Shown here: positions 28,933 through 37,576 of the stretch, one piece after another
How positions within the stretch are numbered: position 1 is the first letter of the stretch
Layout: each line of letters opens with the position of its first letter
Origin: Psychrobacter sp. UBA3480
GTDB taxonomy: Bacteria > Pseudomonadota > Gammaproteobacteria > Pseudomonadales > Moraxellaceae
Assembly: GCF_002377945.1 (NCBI RefSeq)
Contig: NZ_DFQV01000020.1
Coordinates: forward strand, 317,412 to 381,411
Reading direction: 5' to 3'
DNA: 64,000 nt
Notes under the pieces: generated by a model
Seen by the model: the letters and a program-made list of their open reading frames with translations, nothing else
Told to the model about the DNA's origin: nothing
Database searches by the model: none
Made by a program: the position numbers and the translations under genes

Positions 28933-29006
28933 ATGTATAACGGTTTAGTTTCTGATATAGTAAAATATATCGCAAAGTAAGCTTAGTATATAAAAGTCCT
29001 CTAAGA

Positions 29007-29083
29007 GCGCCTGTAGCTCAGCTGGATAGAGCATCTCCCTTCTAAGGAGGTGGCCGCAGGTTCGAATCCTGCCAGGCGCACCA
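29007..29083 (+). tRNA. tRNA-Arg (anticodon TCT)
   Basis: 77 nt with encoded CCA. Acceptor stem GCGCCTG/CAGGCGC, anticodon loop CTTCTAA in a TCTCC/GGAGG stem, T-loop GGTTCGAATCC. Confidence 0.97.
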
Positions 29084-29123
29084 TTTAGCCTGCAAATCTT
29101 GCCTATTCTTTGGCAATAGTTAT

Positions 29124-29200
29124 GGCGGTTGTAGCTCAGTTGGTAGAGCCCCGGGTTGTGATCTCGGTTGTCGTGGGTTCGAGTCCCATCAGTCGCCCCA
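29124..29200 (+). tRNA. tRNA-His (anticodon GTG)
   Basis: 77 nt including the extra 5' G (position -1) paired with C73 and the encoded CCA. Anticodon loop TTGTGAT in a CCGGG/CTCGG stem, T-loop GGTTCGAGTCC. Confidence 0.97.
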
Positions 29201-29645
29201 TATTTTATTCTCTATGTATCTACATACAAATCATATCTTAATCTAAAAATATATCAGTAATAGCACTCGCCCTTGATGGCGATTTTTTTATGCCTATTCG
29301 ATTTTATCTCTATATTACCTTTATAAGATTAAACAGATAGAATTTGATAGCATCTTCAATACTAGATAATCCCCCAAATTTTTATCAATACTTCCTGTAG
29401 GTTTTCCTTAAGGCCTAGCGTGACTGTGTCTCCTCTATTATTGTTTAGTAATTCTAATAAGTAAATAGACATGACGTTTTAAATGATGCATTATGCTTAA
29501 GTGTTTTCACATCCATTGTATTTAATAAAAATTATTTATTGGAGCAAGTATTGGCATAGAGGAAACTGACAGAAATCGTTATTAAGAATACTATTATTTT
29601 TTTAAGATGAATCGTTATTAATCTGCATTATTGAGGAATTGATTG
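29201..29645. other. Intergenic region after the tRNA cluster
   Basis: AT-rich, about 445 bp. Apart from the terminator at 29267-29289, I see no gene, repeat or attachment-site duplication of a tRNA 3' end. Confidence 0.4.
29267..29289 (+). terminator. Terminator after tRNA-His
   Basis: TCGCC and GGCGA pair around a 6-nt loop, followed by seven T. Confidence 0.75.
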
Positions 29646-30581
29646 ATGGACGCACTAAGTGTATTGCTGCAAAACGTGCATTTATTTGAGACTAAGTATT
29701 ATCGTCTAAATGGCACTGGCAATTGGTCTTATTCTATTACTAGAAAAGACACCATTTTATTTTACTTAGTAATGTCTGGCGGTTTTTGCATCGATGTTGG
29801 TAATGGTCTACGAGAAGCTCGCGCTGGCGACATGATCATGATTCCGAATGCGCACAAGCATGTGAGTTACGCACTCAATCACCATGGCGATGTTGCCGAG
29901 TCGCTTGATGAACTATTGAGTAATTGCACCGAGCGTACACTTGATATCGATGGCGATGGCGACCCCAATTCTTCTTTGATACTGATCGAATGCAAATACG
30001 ACAAAGAGATGATTAATCCTCTGTTGTCAGTACTGCCACCGATATTGCCAGAGCTCAATGATGCTGCTGACGGACGGTTTGAAGTGATTGATGTAGAGAT
30101 AAAGCTGCTAACACTAGAAGCTGAGCGTGAGCGTATGGGCAAAACGGCTGTAATCAATCATTGGGCAAGCATCATGATGATTGAGTGTTTGCGCGTCTAT
30201 ATTGAAAGCTTGCCTGAAGCCACAGAAAACTGGCTCAAAGCCATGAAGGATCCATTTTTGACTAAGGCGCTAGCCGCAATGCATGGGGCACCGGGTGAGA
30301 GCTGGACCATTCATCAGCTTGCCGAAGTGGCAGGGATGTCGCGTTCCAGCTTTGCACAGCGTTTCAAAGACACTGTTGGCATGCCGCCACTGACTTATCT
30401 GATCGATTACCGCTTACGATTGGCGGCTCGCTATTTACGCTTACAGCAAAACAGTATTAGCCGTATCAGCGAGATGGTGGGCTACGCCTCAGATTCAACT
30501 TTTAGTCAGGCATTTAAACGTGTGTATGGTGTTTCGCCAAAAGCATACCGTCAGCAGTATCGACAGAACAATCTTGCATAG
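29646..30581 (+). CDS. AraC-family transcriptional regulator with cupin sensor domain
   Basis: 311 residues from the ATG at 29646 (GAGGA 7 nt upstream). The N-terminal half is a cupin-type sensor (LFYLVMSGGFCIDVGNGLREARAGDMIMIPNAHKHVS, cupin_6 type). The C-terminal 100 residues are a double HTH: WTIHQLAEVAGMSRSSFAQRFKDTVGMPPLTYLIDYRLRLAARYLR, then ISRISEMVGYASDSTFSQAFKRVYGVSPKAYR. It probably senses a small molecule and activates nearby or distant genes. Its neighbours (tRNAs, an orphan gene) do not reveal the target. A strong terminator follows. Confidence 0.9.
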   Translation: MDALSVLLQNVHLFETKYYRLNGTGNWSYSITRKDTILFYLVMSGGFCIDVGNGLREARAGDMIMIPNAHKHVSYALNHHGDVAESLDELLSNCTERTLDIDGDGDPNSSLILIECKYDKEMINPLLSVLPPILPELNDAADGRFEVIDVEIKLLTLEAERERMGKTAVINHWASIMMIECLRVYIESLPEATENWLKAMKDPFLTKALAAMHGAPGESWTIHQLAEVAGMSRSSFAQRFKDTVGMPPLTYLIDYRLRLAARYLRLQQNSISRISEMVGYASDSTFSQAFKRVYGVSPKAYRQQYRQNNLA

Positions 30582-30902
30582 TTCTAGTTGCTGTTTATTT
30601 AAGTTATTTAAATAGAATCTCGACGATAAGCGCTAAGGTCATTTATATGTCCTTGGCGCTTTTTTTTAATTTGTGAATATATATTGTTTATAAACGTTGA
30701 GTCACTCATATCTATAAGATCTTTGGTAACTTGCTATGGCTATTTTAGTTAAGGGCAGCTGACATTGAGTCTGTGTTCAGGTACTATGGGTTGATGAGTC
30801 GTCGAGACAAAAGCGTTGATGTTGTAGCGCGTTATATGTCCTTATACGATAGGCATATAAAAGGATCGAGACGATGTTTATTTTCGCTGCTGATGGTATG
30901 TT
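30582..30902. other. Intergenic region before the orphan gene
   Basis: It contains the AraC-gene terminator (30629-30667). The remaining 230 bp are AT-rich and no further feature is recognised. Confidence 0.4.
30629..30667 (+). terminator. Terminator after the AraC-family gene
   Basis: AGCGCTAAGG and CCTTGGCGCT form a 10-bp stem (one T-G) with a 12-nt loop and eight T. Confidence 0.85.
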
Positions 30903-31964
30903 ATGACTGAACCGACCGCAAAGCTAAATGCAGAAAGTAATGGCCAACAAGAGGCTGCTGCAACTGCTAAAATAGAAAGTAATGTTGATAAAAACACTGC
31001 TATAGATAACCCGCATGTCAGCAAAGATGCACCGAAAAATGAGTCGGTAGAGACACCTGATAAGGCGGCATTATTGACGATGTTTACCTTGTCAGATATC
31101 GAGGCGGTATCAACTGAAGCAGTAATATCTGAGTCATCCGATAGTCTTACAGTAGCTGCAAAACCTGTGGCTCAAGAAACTAATGTCGCTACGCAGCGTG
31201 TTGCGCTTTATCGTGCTCAGCATGAGCGTACTCGACTGTTATATATGGCATCTGCCAATACGCGTCCTACTTACTTAGTACAAACCCTGAAGCCGCAATT
31301 CGCAGAATATCAGCAATATTTACTTGCGCAGCAGCTTGATAAACGTGGGTTGATGGATACGGATACGCTCGAAAGACTCTGGCAGCAGCTGCATGTAGTC
31401 GATGACATTATTGCAGATATCGTACGCCATATGCCTGCACAGCAACCCGCCGGTTGGCAGCTAACGACTCAAGATGGTCGCAATCCATTGTGCTTTGCTA
31501 CGGTCGGTAAGTTAAAGCACGGCAAGCCAATTCGCGACCAAGGTAGCCTCAACAGTTATGTACTTGGGCACTTTGGTGTGAGTAGTTTTACTTACGATCG
31601 AGGCTATTATATCGGTCATGTGGTTGGTTATTTATTCAGCTGTTATTATTGTGCCCATCTGTCGATTACTTATGGCGTCACAGCTCTTGGCCAGCAAGTC
31701 GTGGCTGACTATGATTATGCCAGTCTTGAAACCCCGCATATGGTTAGATTATTACAAGGTCTTGACGGTTATTGCAAAAAACGCATTTATCAGTTGGCCG
31801 TTATTTGTGCGCGCTTGAGCGTTTTCGCGAGTGATAAACGTATTGAAAGAATGCTAATCGCTGAGGTCAATGACTTCGATAAAAAGCTACAGCAGCAGCA
31901 TCTGGATGTCTTATTATTACAAGGTTTGATGCCTGATAGTAATGACTCAACGCCACTTTTTTAA
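30903..31964 (+). CDS. Hypothetical protein, unrecognised family
   Basis: 353 residues, no signal peptide. Residues 1-95 are a low-complexity Ala/Glu/Asn/Lys linker. From about 97 the protein is folded: TQRVALYRAQHERTRLLYMASANTRPTYLV, a helical stretch with LWQQLHVVDDIIADIVRHM, a central Tyr/Gly-rich part (SSFTYDRGYYIGHVVGYLFSCYYCAHLSITYGV) that might touch a membrane, and a helical C-terminus. I do not recognise the family. It is 83 bp upstream of gspF on the same strand and could share its transcript, but nothing links it to secretion. The ribosome site is weak. Confidence 0.75.
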   Translation: MTEPTAKLNAESNGQQEAAATAKIESNVDKNTAIDNPHVSKDAPKNESVETPDKAALLTMFTLSDIEAVSTEAVISESSDSLTVAAKPVAQETNVATQRVALYRAQHERTRLLYMASANTRPTYLVQTLKPQFAEYQQYLLAQQLDKRGLMDTDTLERLWQQLHVVDDIIADIVRHMPAQQPAGWQLTTQDGRNPLCFATVGKLKHGKPIRDQGSLNSYVLGHFGVSSFTYDRGYYIGHVVGYLFSCYYCAHLSITYGVTALGQQVVADYDYASLETPHMVRLLQGLDGYCKKRIYQLAVICARLSVFASDKRIERMLIAEVNDFDKKLQQQHLDVLLLQGLMPDSNDSTPLF

Positions 31965-32047
31965 GCGTCACATGTCAAATTAATAAATTTCTATTAAGTC
32001 ATAAATTATAACTGTCTACCTGTAAGTCTCTTAGGATATCTGTTGCC

Positions 32048-33250
32048 ATGCCTGCCTATCATTTCAAAGCGCTTGACGACCATGGCGTTGTCCAAAAAGG
32101 CTTGCTAGAGGGGGATTCTGCGCGGCAAATTCGCCAGCAGCTACGTGATAAGCAATGGACACCAGTTGAAGTCAACCCGGTCAATGACAGACAAAGTCAG
32201 AGCAAAAACCGCTACAAAAAACCGTCTGCATACGAGTTGGCATTGCTGACACGTCAGCTATCTGTGCTACTAGCAGCGGGTATTCCACTTGAGGAAACCT
32301 TGGCAGCGGTTGCTAAGCAATCCCCAAAGACTCATATCAAATCCCTGATGCTTGCGGTACGCTCACATGTCTTGGAAGGGCTCAGCTTAGCACGTGCCCT
32401 GCAACAAGCTGCTAGCTTTCCACCGTTATACATCGCTACGATTGCCGCAGGCGAAAAATCTGGCCATCTTGACCTTATCCTCAATCAGCTAGCAGACTAC
32501 ACCGAAAACCGTTTTGCCCTCCAAAAGAAAATCCAAGGGGCTATGGTCTATCCAATTGTCCTGATGGTAATGGCAATTGCGGTAATTATGGGGCTGATGA
32601 GCTTCGTCGTGCCCAAAATTGTCAAAGTCTTTGAACAGTCTGAGCAAGCACTGCCTTTAATTACTCAAATTGTTCTCACGCTATCGAATATCATTACTCA
32701 GTGGTGGTGGTTAATATTACTGGTATTGGCAAGTACCGCATTTTTATTCTACCGTTTTGCCCAAACGCAAGCAGGTAAATTAACGATTGATAGCGTGGTA
32801 CTAAGATTACCGATACTCGCTAGATTGTCGAGAGGATTGAATGCCGCGCGGTTTGCCAGTACCCTTGCGATACTAGTACGCTCAGGGGTGCCATTGATTG
32901 AGGCATTACATATTGGGGCTGCGGTCACGACCAATTTACATATCCAAAAAACCATTATCACTGCTGCTGATAGGGTCACAGAAGGCTCTAGCTTGTCTAG
33001 CCAACTAGAGAAATCTACTTACTTTCCACCGATGATGGTACAGATGATAAAAAGTGGAGAAAACTCAGGCGAGCTTGAAAATATGCTGAGCCGTGCCGCC
33101 AATATGCAGGAGGCAGAAGCAACCAATTTTATCAGCACCTTATTATCATTACTTGAACCTCTAATGCTAGTGCTAATGGGCGTAGTAGTCATGATTATTG
33201 TGATGGCGGTTATGCTACCTATTGTTAATATGAACGATTTGGCAGGTTAG
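32048..33250 (+). CDS. gspF: Type II secretion inner-membrane platform protein GspF
   Basis: 400 residues, family length. It forms the inner-membrane platform on which the pseudopilus is assembled. The start MPAYHFKALDDHGVVQKGLLEGDSARQIRQQLR and the two repeated GspF domains (from ALLTRQLSVLLAAGIPLEETLAAVAKQSP and from GLNAARFASTLAILVRSGVPLIEALHIGA) are clear. There are three membrane segments, the last (LLEPLMLVLMGVVVMIIVMAVMLPIV) at the C-terminus. The end IVNMNDLAG favours GspF over PilC. AGGAT is upstream of the ATG. gspG lies 413 bp downstream. Confidence 0.92.
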   Translation: MPAYHFKALDDHGVVQKGLLEGDSARQIRQQLRDKQWTPVEVNPVNDRQSQSKNRYKKPSAYELALLTRQLSVLLAAGIPLEETLAAVAKQSPKTHIKSLMLAVRSHVLEGLSLARALQQAASFPPLYIATIAAGEKSGHLDLILNQLADYTENRFALQKKIQGAMVYPIVLMVMAIAVIMGLMSFVVPKIVKVFEQSEQALPLITQIVLTLSNIITQWWWLILLVLASTAFLFYRFAQTQAGKLTIDSVVLRLPILARLSRGLNAARFASTLAILVRSGVPLIEALHIGAAVTTNLHIQKTIITAADRVTEGSSLSSQLEKSTYFPPMMVQMIKSGENSGELENMLSRAANMQEAEATNFISTLLSLLEPLMLVLMGVVVMIIVMAVMLPIVNMNDLAG

Positions 33251-33663
33251 GTTAAAGTTAACGCGCTAGTTAATTATTAATTATATTCCTTACATGCAGC
33301 CAGTTTGCCTTTTCCAAAATATCTATTTAGTTCTTTTTTACTCTATTCATATAACCTCACTTGCTTGCTAAACCTTGGACTAGCTTTCTTAAGGTTTGCT
33401 TACTGTTGTATATTGTTGAACGAACGCTATTTTTGCTATGGCAAACACCAGCGCCGCGCTATAGTAAGCACGGTTTAATAGTCATACAGTTGGTGTCATT
33501 CAATATTTGGCTTTGGCTAAAATAGCAAACCCAAACTCAAACTGGGCGCAGCGCTGGATAAAAATAAAACCATGGTTTATAGTGACAATAGTTTCAGAGC
33601 TCATTGATATATCATTAATGAGAGCTATGATAGAACGCCACTTTTACTATTTACATAACTGTG
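33251..33663. other. Intergenic region between gspF and gspG
   Basis: About 410 bp. CTCATT and AATGAG flank an 11-nt loop near 33600-33622, 40 bp before gspG. No terminator with a T-run or clear promoter was found, and no gene was recognised. Confidence 0.4.
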
Positions 33664-34221
33664 ATGACCAAAGCGATGACTATGACTGACAAACTCCAAG
33701 TAAATATGACGCAAAAAAGTGCTATTCAGAATACGCAATCCCATTCAAATATTGTAACTGACCATAAGACCGCTTCTTCAGCTATGCAGTGCAGTGTGGC
33801 GAGAAAGTCTGGTCAAGCAGGATTCACTCTTATCGAGATTATGGTCGTTATTGTGATCCTAGCCATTCTTGCTGGATTAGTGGTACCAAAAGTAGTTGGT
33901 CAAAGTGATAAGGCCCGTGTTAAAACAACTGAAACGGCGCTTGCCACTGTCTCAAATGCGCTAGATATGTATAAGGTTGATAACTCGCGCTATCCAACGA
34001 CTGCACAAGGGTTAGAGGCGCTTACGACACCGCCAGCTGATGCAAAAAACTATCCTGAAGGTGGATATATTAAAGGTGGCTATCCAACCGATGGCTGGGA
34101 AAATGAGATGCAGTATGTTGCACCAGGTAGTGAAGGGCGACCTTACGATTTATTTTCATTAGGTGCTGATGGTCAACAAGGTGGTGAAGGTCAAGATGCG
34201 GATCTTTATGCTCAGTTATAA
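33664..34221 (+). CDS. gspG: Type II secretion major pseudopilin GspG
   Basis: 185 residues from the ATG at 33664. The prepilin site is QAG^FTLIEIMVVIVILAILAGLVVPKV. The T2SG C-terminal domain is intact (SNALDMYKVDNSRYPTTAQGLEALTTPP, GYPTDGWENEMQYVAPG, YDLFSLGADGQQGGEGQDAD, with the calcium-site acids). The leader would be 53 residues, far longer than the usual 5-15; an ATG at 33784 gives a normal 13-residue leader but has no ribosome site. The true start is therefore uncertain. GspG is the main subunit of the periplasmic pseudopilus. Confidence 0.9.
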   Translation: MTKAMTMTDKLQVNMTQKSAIQNTQSHSNIVTDHKTASSAMQCSVARKSGQAGFTLIEIMVVIVILAILAGLVVPKVVGQSDKARVKTTETALATVSNALDMYKVDNSRYPTTAQGLEALTTPPADAKNYPEGGYIKGGYPTDGWENEMQYVAPGSEGRPYDLFSLGADGQQGGEGQDADLYAQL

Positions 34222-34316
34222 AGCTTAGTAACAGACGTATAGTGAACAAATTCTGATACTGATATAGCTTTGTAGAATGAAACATTCGTTCATCCATGCA
34301 CTTTCAACAATTTATA

Positions 34317-34354
34317 AATATCAACCAATATTCTCTTATTGGTTGATATTTTTT
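34317..34354 (+). terminator. Terminator after gspG
   Basis: A perfect 14-bp stem AATATCAACCAATA/TATTGGTTGATATT with a 6-nt loop, then four T. Confidence 0.88.
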
Positions 34355-34466
34355 ATCAGTAGATAAATCGCCTGCTGTTCATTACAAGTTTGATAGCCAG
34401 TGCTATAAATATATCTAGGCGCTCAGCAAAATAGTCATCGCAAACTGCAATTAAAGGTAATCATCT

Positions 34467-35015
34467 ATGTCGATTCAACAGTCTAATAAATATTTTTCTA
34501 AAAACCTTTATAAATTGGTTCTAACTGTTGCAAGCACTTCATTAGTAACGGTTCTGTCAATGACATCGATCAGTGTACAAGCAGCAGGGTTAAATGACTT
34601 ATTTAAAAATAGCTCCTCGGCAAAATCAAAGTTCTTACCAGTGGATGAAGCCTTTCAGGTGGTCAGTAATACCAAAGCGACTTCCAAAGGCACCCGGTTG
34701 TCGATCAGTTTTGAAATTACGCCAGGGCATTATGTTTATAAGGATAAGCTTACGTTGAGCTTCCCTAAAGGAATAAGTGCCACGCCGTTCACTTTTAATC
34801 AATCACCAGTATCAATCAATGATCCGACCTTTGGTCAGGTTCCTGTATTTACGCAAAGAAGTGTCATTGCAACCACGACGCTGACGACGAGTAATGGTAA
34901 GAGCGCCAAAAACGCGCCTATTATTATTGGTTGGCAAGGGTGTGCAACAGCAGGTCTATGCTATCCACCAGAAAAAGTTAAAACCAAGATAGACATTGCT
35001 GCGACACGCAAATAA
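34467..35015 (+). CDS. Free-standing DsbD N-terminal (alpha) domain protein
   Basis: 182 residues. The signal peptide ends near VQA (38-39). The mature protein is a single DsbD alpha domain (about 55-178) with the redox pair Cys159 and Cys165 in WQGCATAGLCYPPE. It is clearly homologous to residues 60-187 of the DsbD encoded 48 bp downstream; more than half of the residues match, including KSKFLPVD, GTRLSI, HYVYK, DPTFG and VATTTL-like stretches. It lacks the membrane and thioredoxin domains. It may accept electrons from DsbD or pass them to periplasmic partners such as DsbC. It stands first in a likely two-gene operon. Confidence 0.88.
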   Translation: MSIQQSNKYFSKNLYKLVLTVASTSLVTVLSMTSISVQAAGLNDLFKNSSSAKSKFLPVDEAFQVVSNTKATSKGTRLSISFEITPGHYVYKDKLTLSFPKGISATPFTFNQSPVSINDPTFGQVPVFTQRSVIATTTLTTSNGKSAKNAPIIIGWQGCATAGLCYPPEKVKTKIDIAATRK

Positions 35016-35062
35016 ATAGCGAGCAGATTGATTAAAATATCGGTAATAATAGGTAGCCATTC

Positions 35063-37192
35063 ATGTCCATCAAGACATCACCAAAGTCCTCATCATTTAG
35101 CGTATCTACTCATTCGAAAAAATCACATATCTTAGCGCTTGCTATCGCTAGTGGCTCATTGTTGACAGGTTTATCAGCGACATCGGCGGTACAAGCGGCA
35201 GGGTTAGGCGACCTTTTCGGTAGTAGTGAAAGCTCATCGAAGTCAAAGTTTTTGCCAGTAGATCAAGCGTTTCAGGTAAGTACAGATAGTACCCCCGTCA
35301 AAGCAGGTACGCGGTTATCTATTAATTTTGATATCACTCCTGAACATTACGTCTATAAAAAGCAAATTAAGCTTACGCTACCCGCTGGCGTGACGGCTGC
35401 ACCTTTTACCTTTAGCCAGACACCATATTCGATAGATGATCCAACATTTGGCAAGGTACTGGTATTTGACCAAGCCAATATGGTCGCTACCACCACACTG
35501 ACGAACAATAGTGGCAAGAATATAGATAGTGCCGCTATCGTCGTCGGCTGGCAGGGCTGTGCAAAAGCAGGGCTGTGCTATCCACCTGAAAAGATTAATA
35601 CGACTGTCGATATTGCAGCTGCATCGACGCAGGTATCAGCAGATAGTAAGAATACTGCGAGCTCGACCGATTCAGAGAATAGTGCTACGGCGACACCAGA
35701 GGAAGCAAGCTCAACAGCTCTTGATAATACTTTGCCTGATGAGGCGCAAGCACTGACAGACGATGGTGCTATTGACTATGATCTCATTGATGACAGCGCT
35801 GTAGAGTATGATTCTTTAGATAGTAGTGCGGCGACGAATACGATTTCTGCAGCAAATAGCAGCGTATCGGGCGAGACGGCCAATAGCGAAAGTACCTTGA
35901 ATAACAGTTTCGTTGATAGCGATCCTTTTGGTTTGGCCTCTCACCCTTGGCTGGCATTAGTACTATTATTTTTAGCAGGCTTAGGCTTGGCTTTGACGCC
36001 TTGTGTCCTACCGATGCTGCCTATTGTGGCCAATATTGTAGCCCGCGAACAAAACCCAACGGTCAAACGCGGTGTCATCTTGACCACCAGTTACGCGGTT
36101 GGGGTAGCGACTGCTTATGGTATTTTGGGCGCTGTCATTGCAGTATTCGGTGAGTCTTTAGGTATTATTGGTTGGCTGCAGAATCCAATTATTCTCATTA
36201 GCTTTGCTATTGTTTTTATACTTCTCGCACTATACATGTTAGGTCTTTTCAGTGTGCGATTACCACAAGCGATCAGTCGAAAGATGCAAGGCTTAAGCCA
36301 AGCAGGTGACAGTAAGCTTGGCAGTACAGGCGGCAGTTTAATCGCTGGGTTTTTATCTGCGCTAGTCGTGTCACCTTGTGTTTCTGCGCCATTATTTGGG
36401 GCATTATTAGCGGTTTCTACCATTGGTAGTCCATTGCTAGGCTTTGCCGCTTTATTCATGCTGGGTTTTGGTTTATCCGCACCACTTATTCTAATCGGTG
36501 CTACCCAAGGCAAAATTATGCCAAAGGCAGGCGAGTGGATGAATTGGGTCAAGCAAGGCTTTGCTTTACTACTGTTTGCCGTGGCACTGCTATTGATTGA
36601 GCGAGTCTTTATATCGCCAGTCATGCTGATGGTATGGGCGTTATGGTATATGGTCGTGGCAACATGGGCATGGAGTTGGCTAGGTAAAGGTCGTATGCTG
36701 ACCCAAGCATTGAGCCTTATCGCTGGTATTTGGGCAGCATGTTTAATAGTCGGCGCTGCATTGGGTAATGACGATAGCTTACATCCATTAGCGTCATTGG
36801 GTGCAGCACCGATGATGGTACAGTCAACGTCTGGTCAACCAGTGAATAGTGATAGCACCACTGATAAGACGATCACGACGCTTGCAGAGCTAGATGCCAT
36901 TGTCGCAGCCAATCCGAATGTCATTGTCGATCTGACAGCAGAGTGGTGTATTGAGTGCCGCATTATGGACAAGAACCTGTTTCATAATCGTCCAGCGCAG
37001 ATGCAAGATTGGCAACTAGTAAAGCTCGATATCACTGAGACGACAGCAGACTCAAAAGCCGTGTTGTCTCGTTACCAACTCTTTGGTCCACCAGCGTTAC
37101 TGTATTATATTGATGGTCAGCTAGTAAATCAGCAAGTGGGTGAGATCGGTCGCTCAGAATTTGAGCAAACATTATCGGCGTTGAACAACTAA
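35063..37192 (+). CDS. dsbD: Thiol:disulfide interchange protein DsbD
   Basis: 709 residues. It moves electrons from cytoplasmic thioredoxin to periplasmic DsbC, DsbG and CcmG-type proteins. Order: signal peptide (to about 46), alpha domain with Cys166/Cys172 (WQGCAKAGLCYPPE), a long Ser/Ala/Asp linker (about 190-290), eight-helix beta domain with the two redox cysteines in LTPCVLPMLPIV and VSPCVSAPLFGALL, and a C-terminal thioredoxin-like domain with TAEWCIECRIMDK and cis-Pro near LFGPPALLYY. It is longer than E. coli DsbD (565) mainly by the linker. A duplicate of its alpha domain is encoded just upstream. Confidence 0.94.
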   Translation: MSIKTSPKSSSFSVSTHSKKSHILALAIASGSLLTGLSATSAVQAAGLGDLFGSSESSSKSKFLPVDQAFQVSTDSTPVKAGTRLSINFDITPEHYVYKKQIKLTLPAGVTAAPFTFSQTPYSIDDPTFGKVLVFDQANMVATTTLTNNSGKNIDSAAIVVGWQGCAKAGLCYPPEKINTTVDIAAASTQVSADSKNTASSTDSENSATATPEEASSTALDNTLPDEAQALTDDGAIDYDLIDDSAVEYDSLDSSAATNTISAANSSVSGETANSESTLNNSFVDSDPFGLASHPWLALVLLFLAGLGLALTPCVLPMLPIVANIVAREQNPTVKRGVILTTSYAVGVATAYGILGAVIAVFGESLGIIGWLQNPIILISFAIVFILLALYMLGLFSVRLPQAISRKMQGLSQAGDSKLGSTGGSLIAGFLSALVVSPCVSAPLFGALLAVSTIGSPLLGFAALFMLGFGLSAPLILIGATQGKIMPKAGEWMNWVKQGFALLLFAVALLLIERVFISPVMLMVWALWYMVVATWAWSWLGKGRMLTQALSLIAGIWAACLIVGAALGNDDSLHPLASLGAAPMMVQSTSGQPVNSDSTTDKTITTLAELDAIVAANPNVIVDLTAEWCIECRIMDKNLFHNRPAQMQDWQLVKLDITETTADSKAVLSRYQLFGPPALLYYIDGQLVNQQVGEIGRSEFEQTLSALNN

Positions 37193-37576
37193 CATTTAAC
37201 AATGAACACTTAAGAAACCAGTGTAATATTTCGAAAATTCTTAAGAATATTAAGAAGGCCAGTATACTAAGAAAGTATGCTGGCTTTTTTGATGCCATTA
37301 AATTCATACTATGGAATGTTTATTAAGTATTTGTTATATAAGTAATTATATTGATATACGCTTATTTTAACTATCGATAAAGCTAGTATCGTGCTTATAT
37401 TTTCATTACAATAAAGAAACAATGCAGCAGGGGCACTAATTGTCATTTTTTTCGCTCCTAATATCTGCGATTAGCTGATAGTCTCAGTCAATTCTATTTT
37501 AGCGATAACGCTAATGGCTATATTAATTACCTCATATACTCTGCTAGCGCTAATGCTAGTTAGATAAAGGACACTT
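37193..37576. other. Intergenic region between dsbD and pldA
   Basis: It contains the dsbD terminator (37258-37290). The rest is AT-rich with no gene, repeat or clear promoter recognised. Confidence 0.4.
37258..37290 (+). terminator. Terminator after dsbD
   Basis: GCCAGTATACT and AGTATGCTGGC pair with one mismatch around a 5-nt loop, followed by six T. Confidence 0.87.

Noticed and set aside
29124..29645. Integration site of a genomic island at the tRNA-His gene
   Set aside because: No integrase gene and no second copy of the tRNA 3' end were found in the window.
36115..36624. 169-codon minus-strand frame inside dsbD
   Set aside because: It lies wholly over the conserved membrane domain of DsbD and has no recognisable features of its own.
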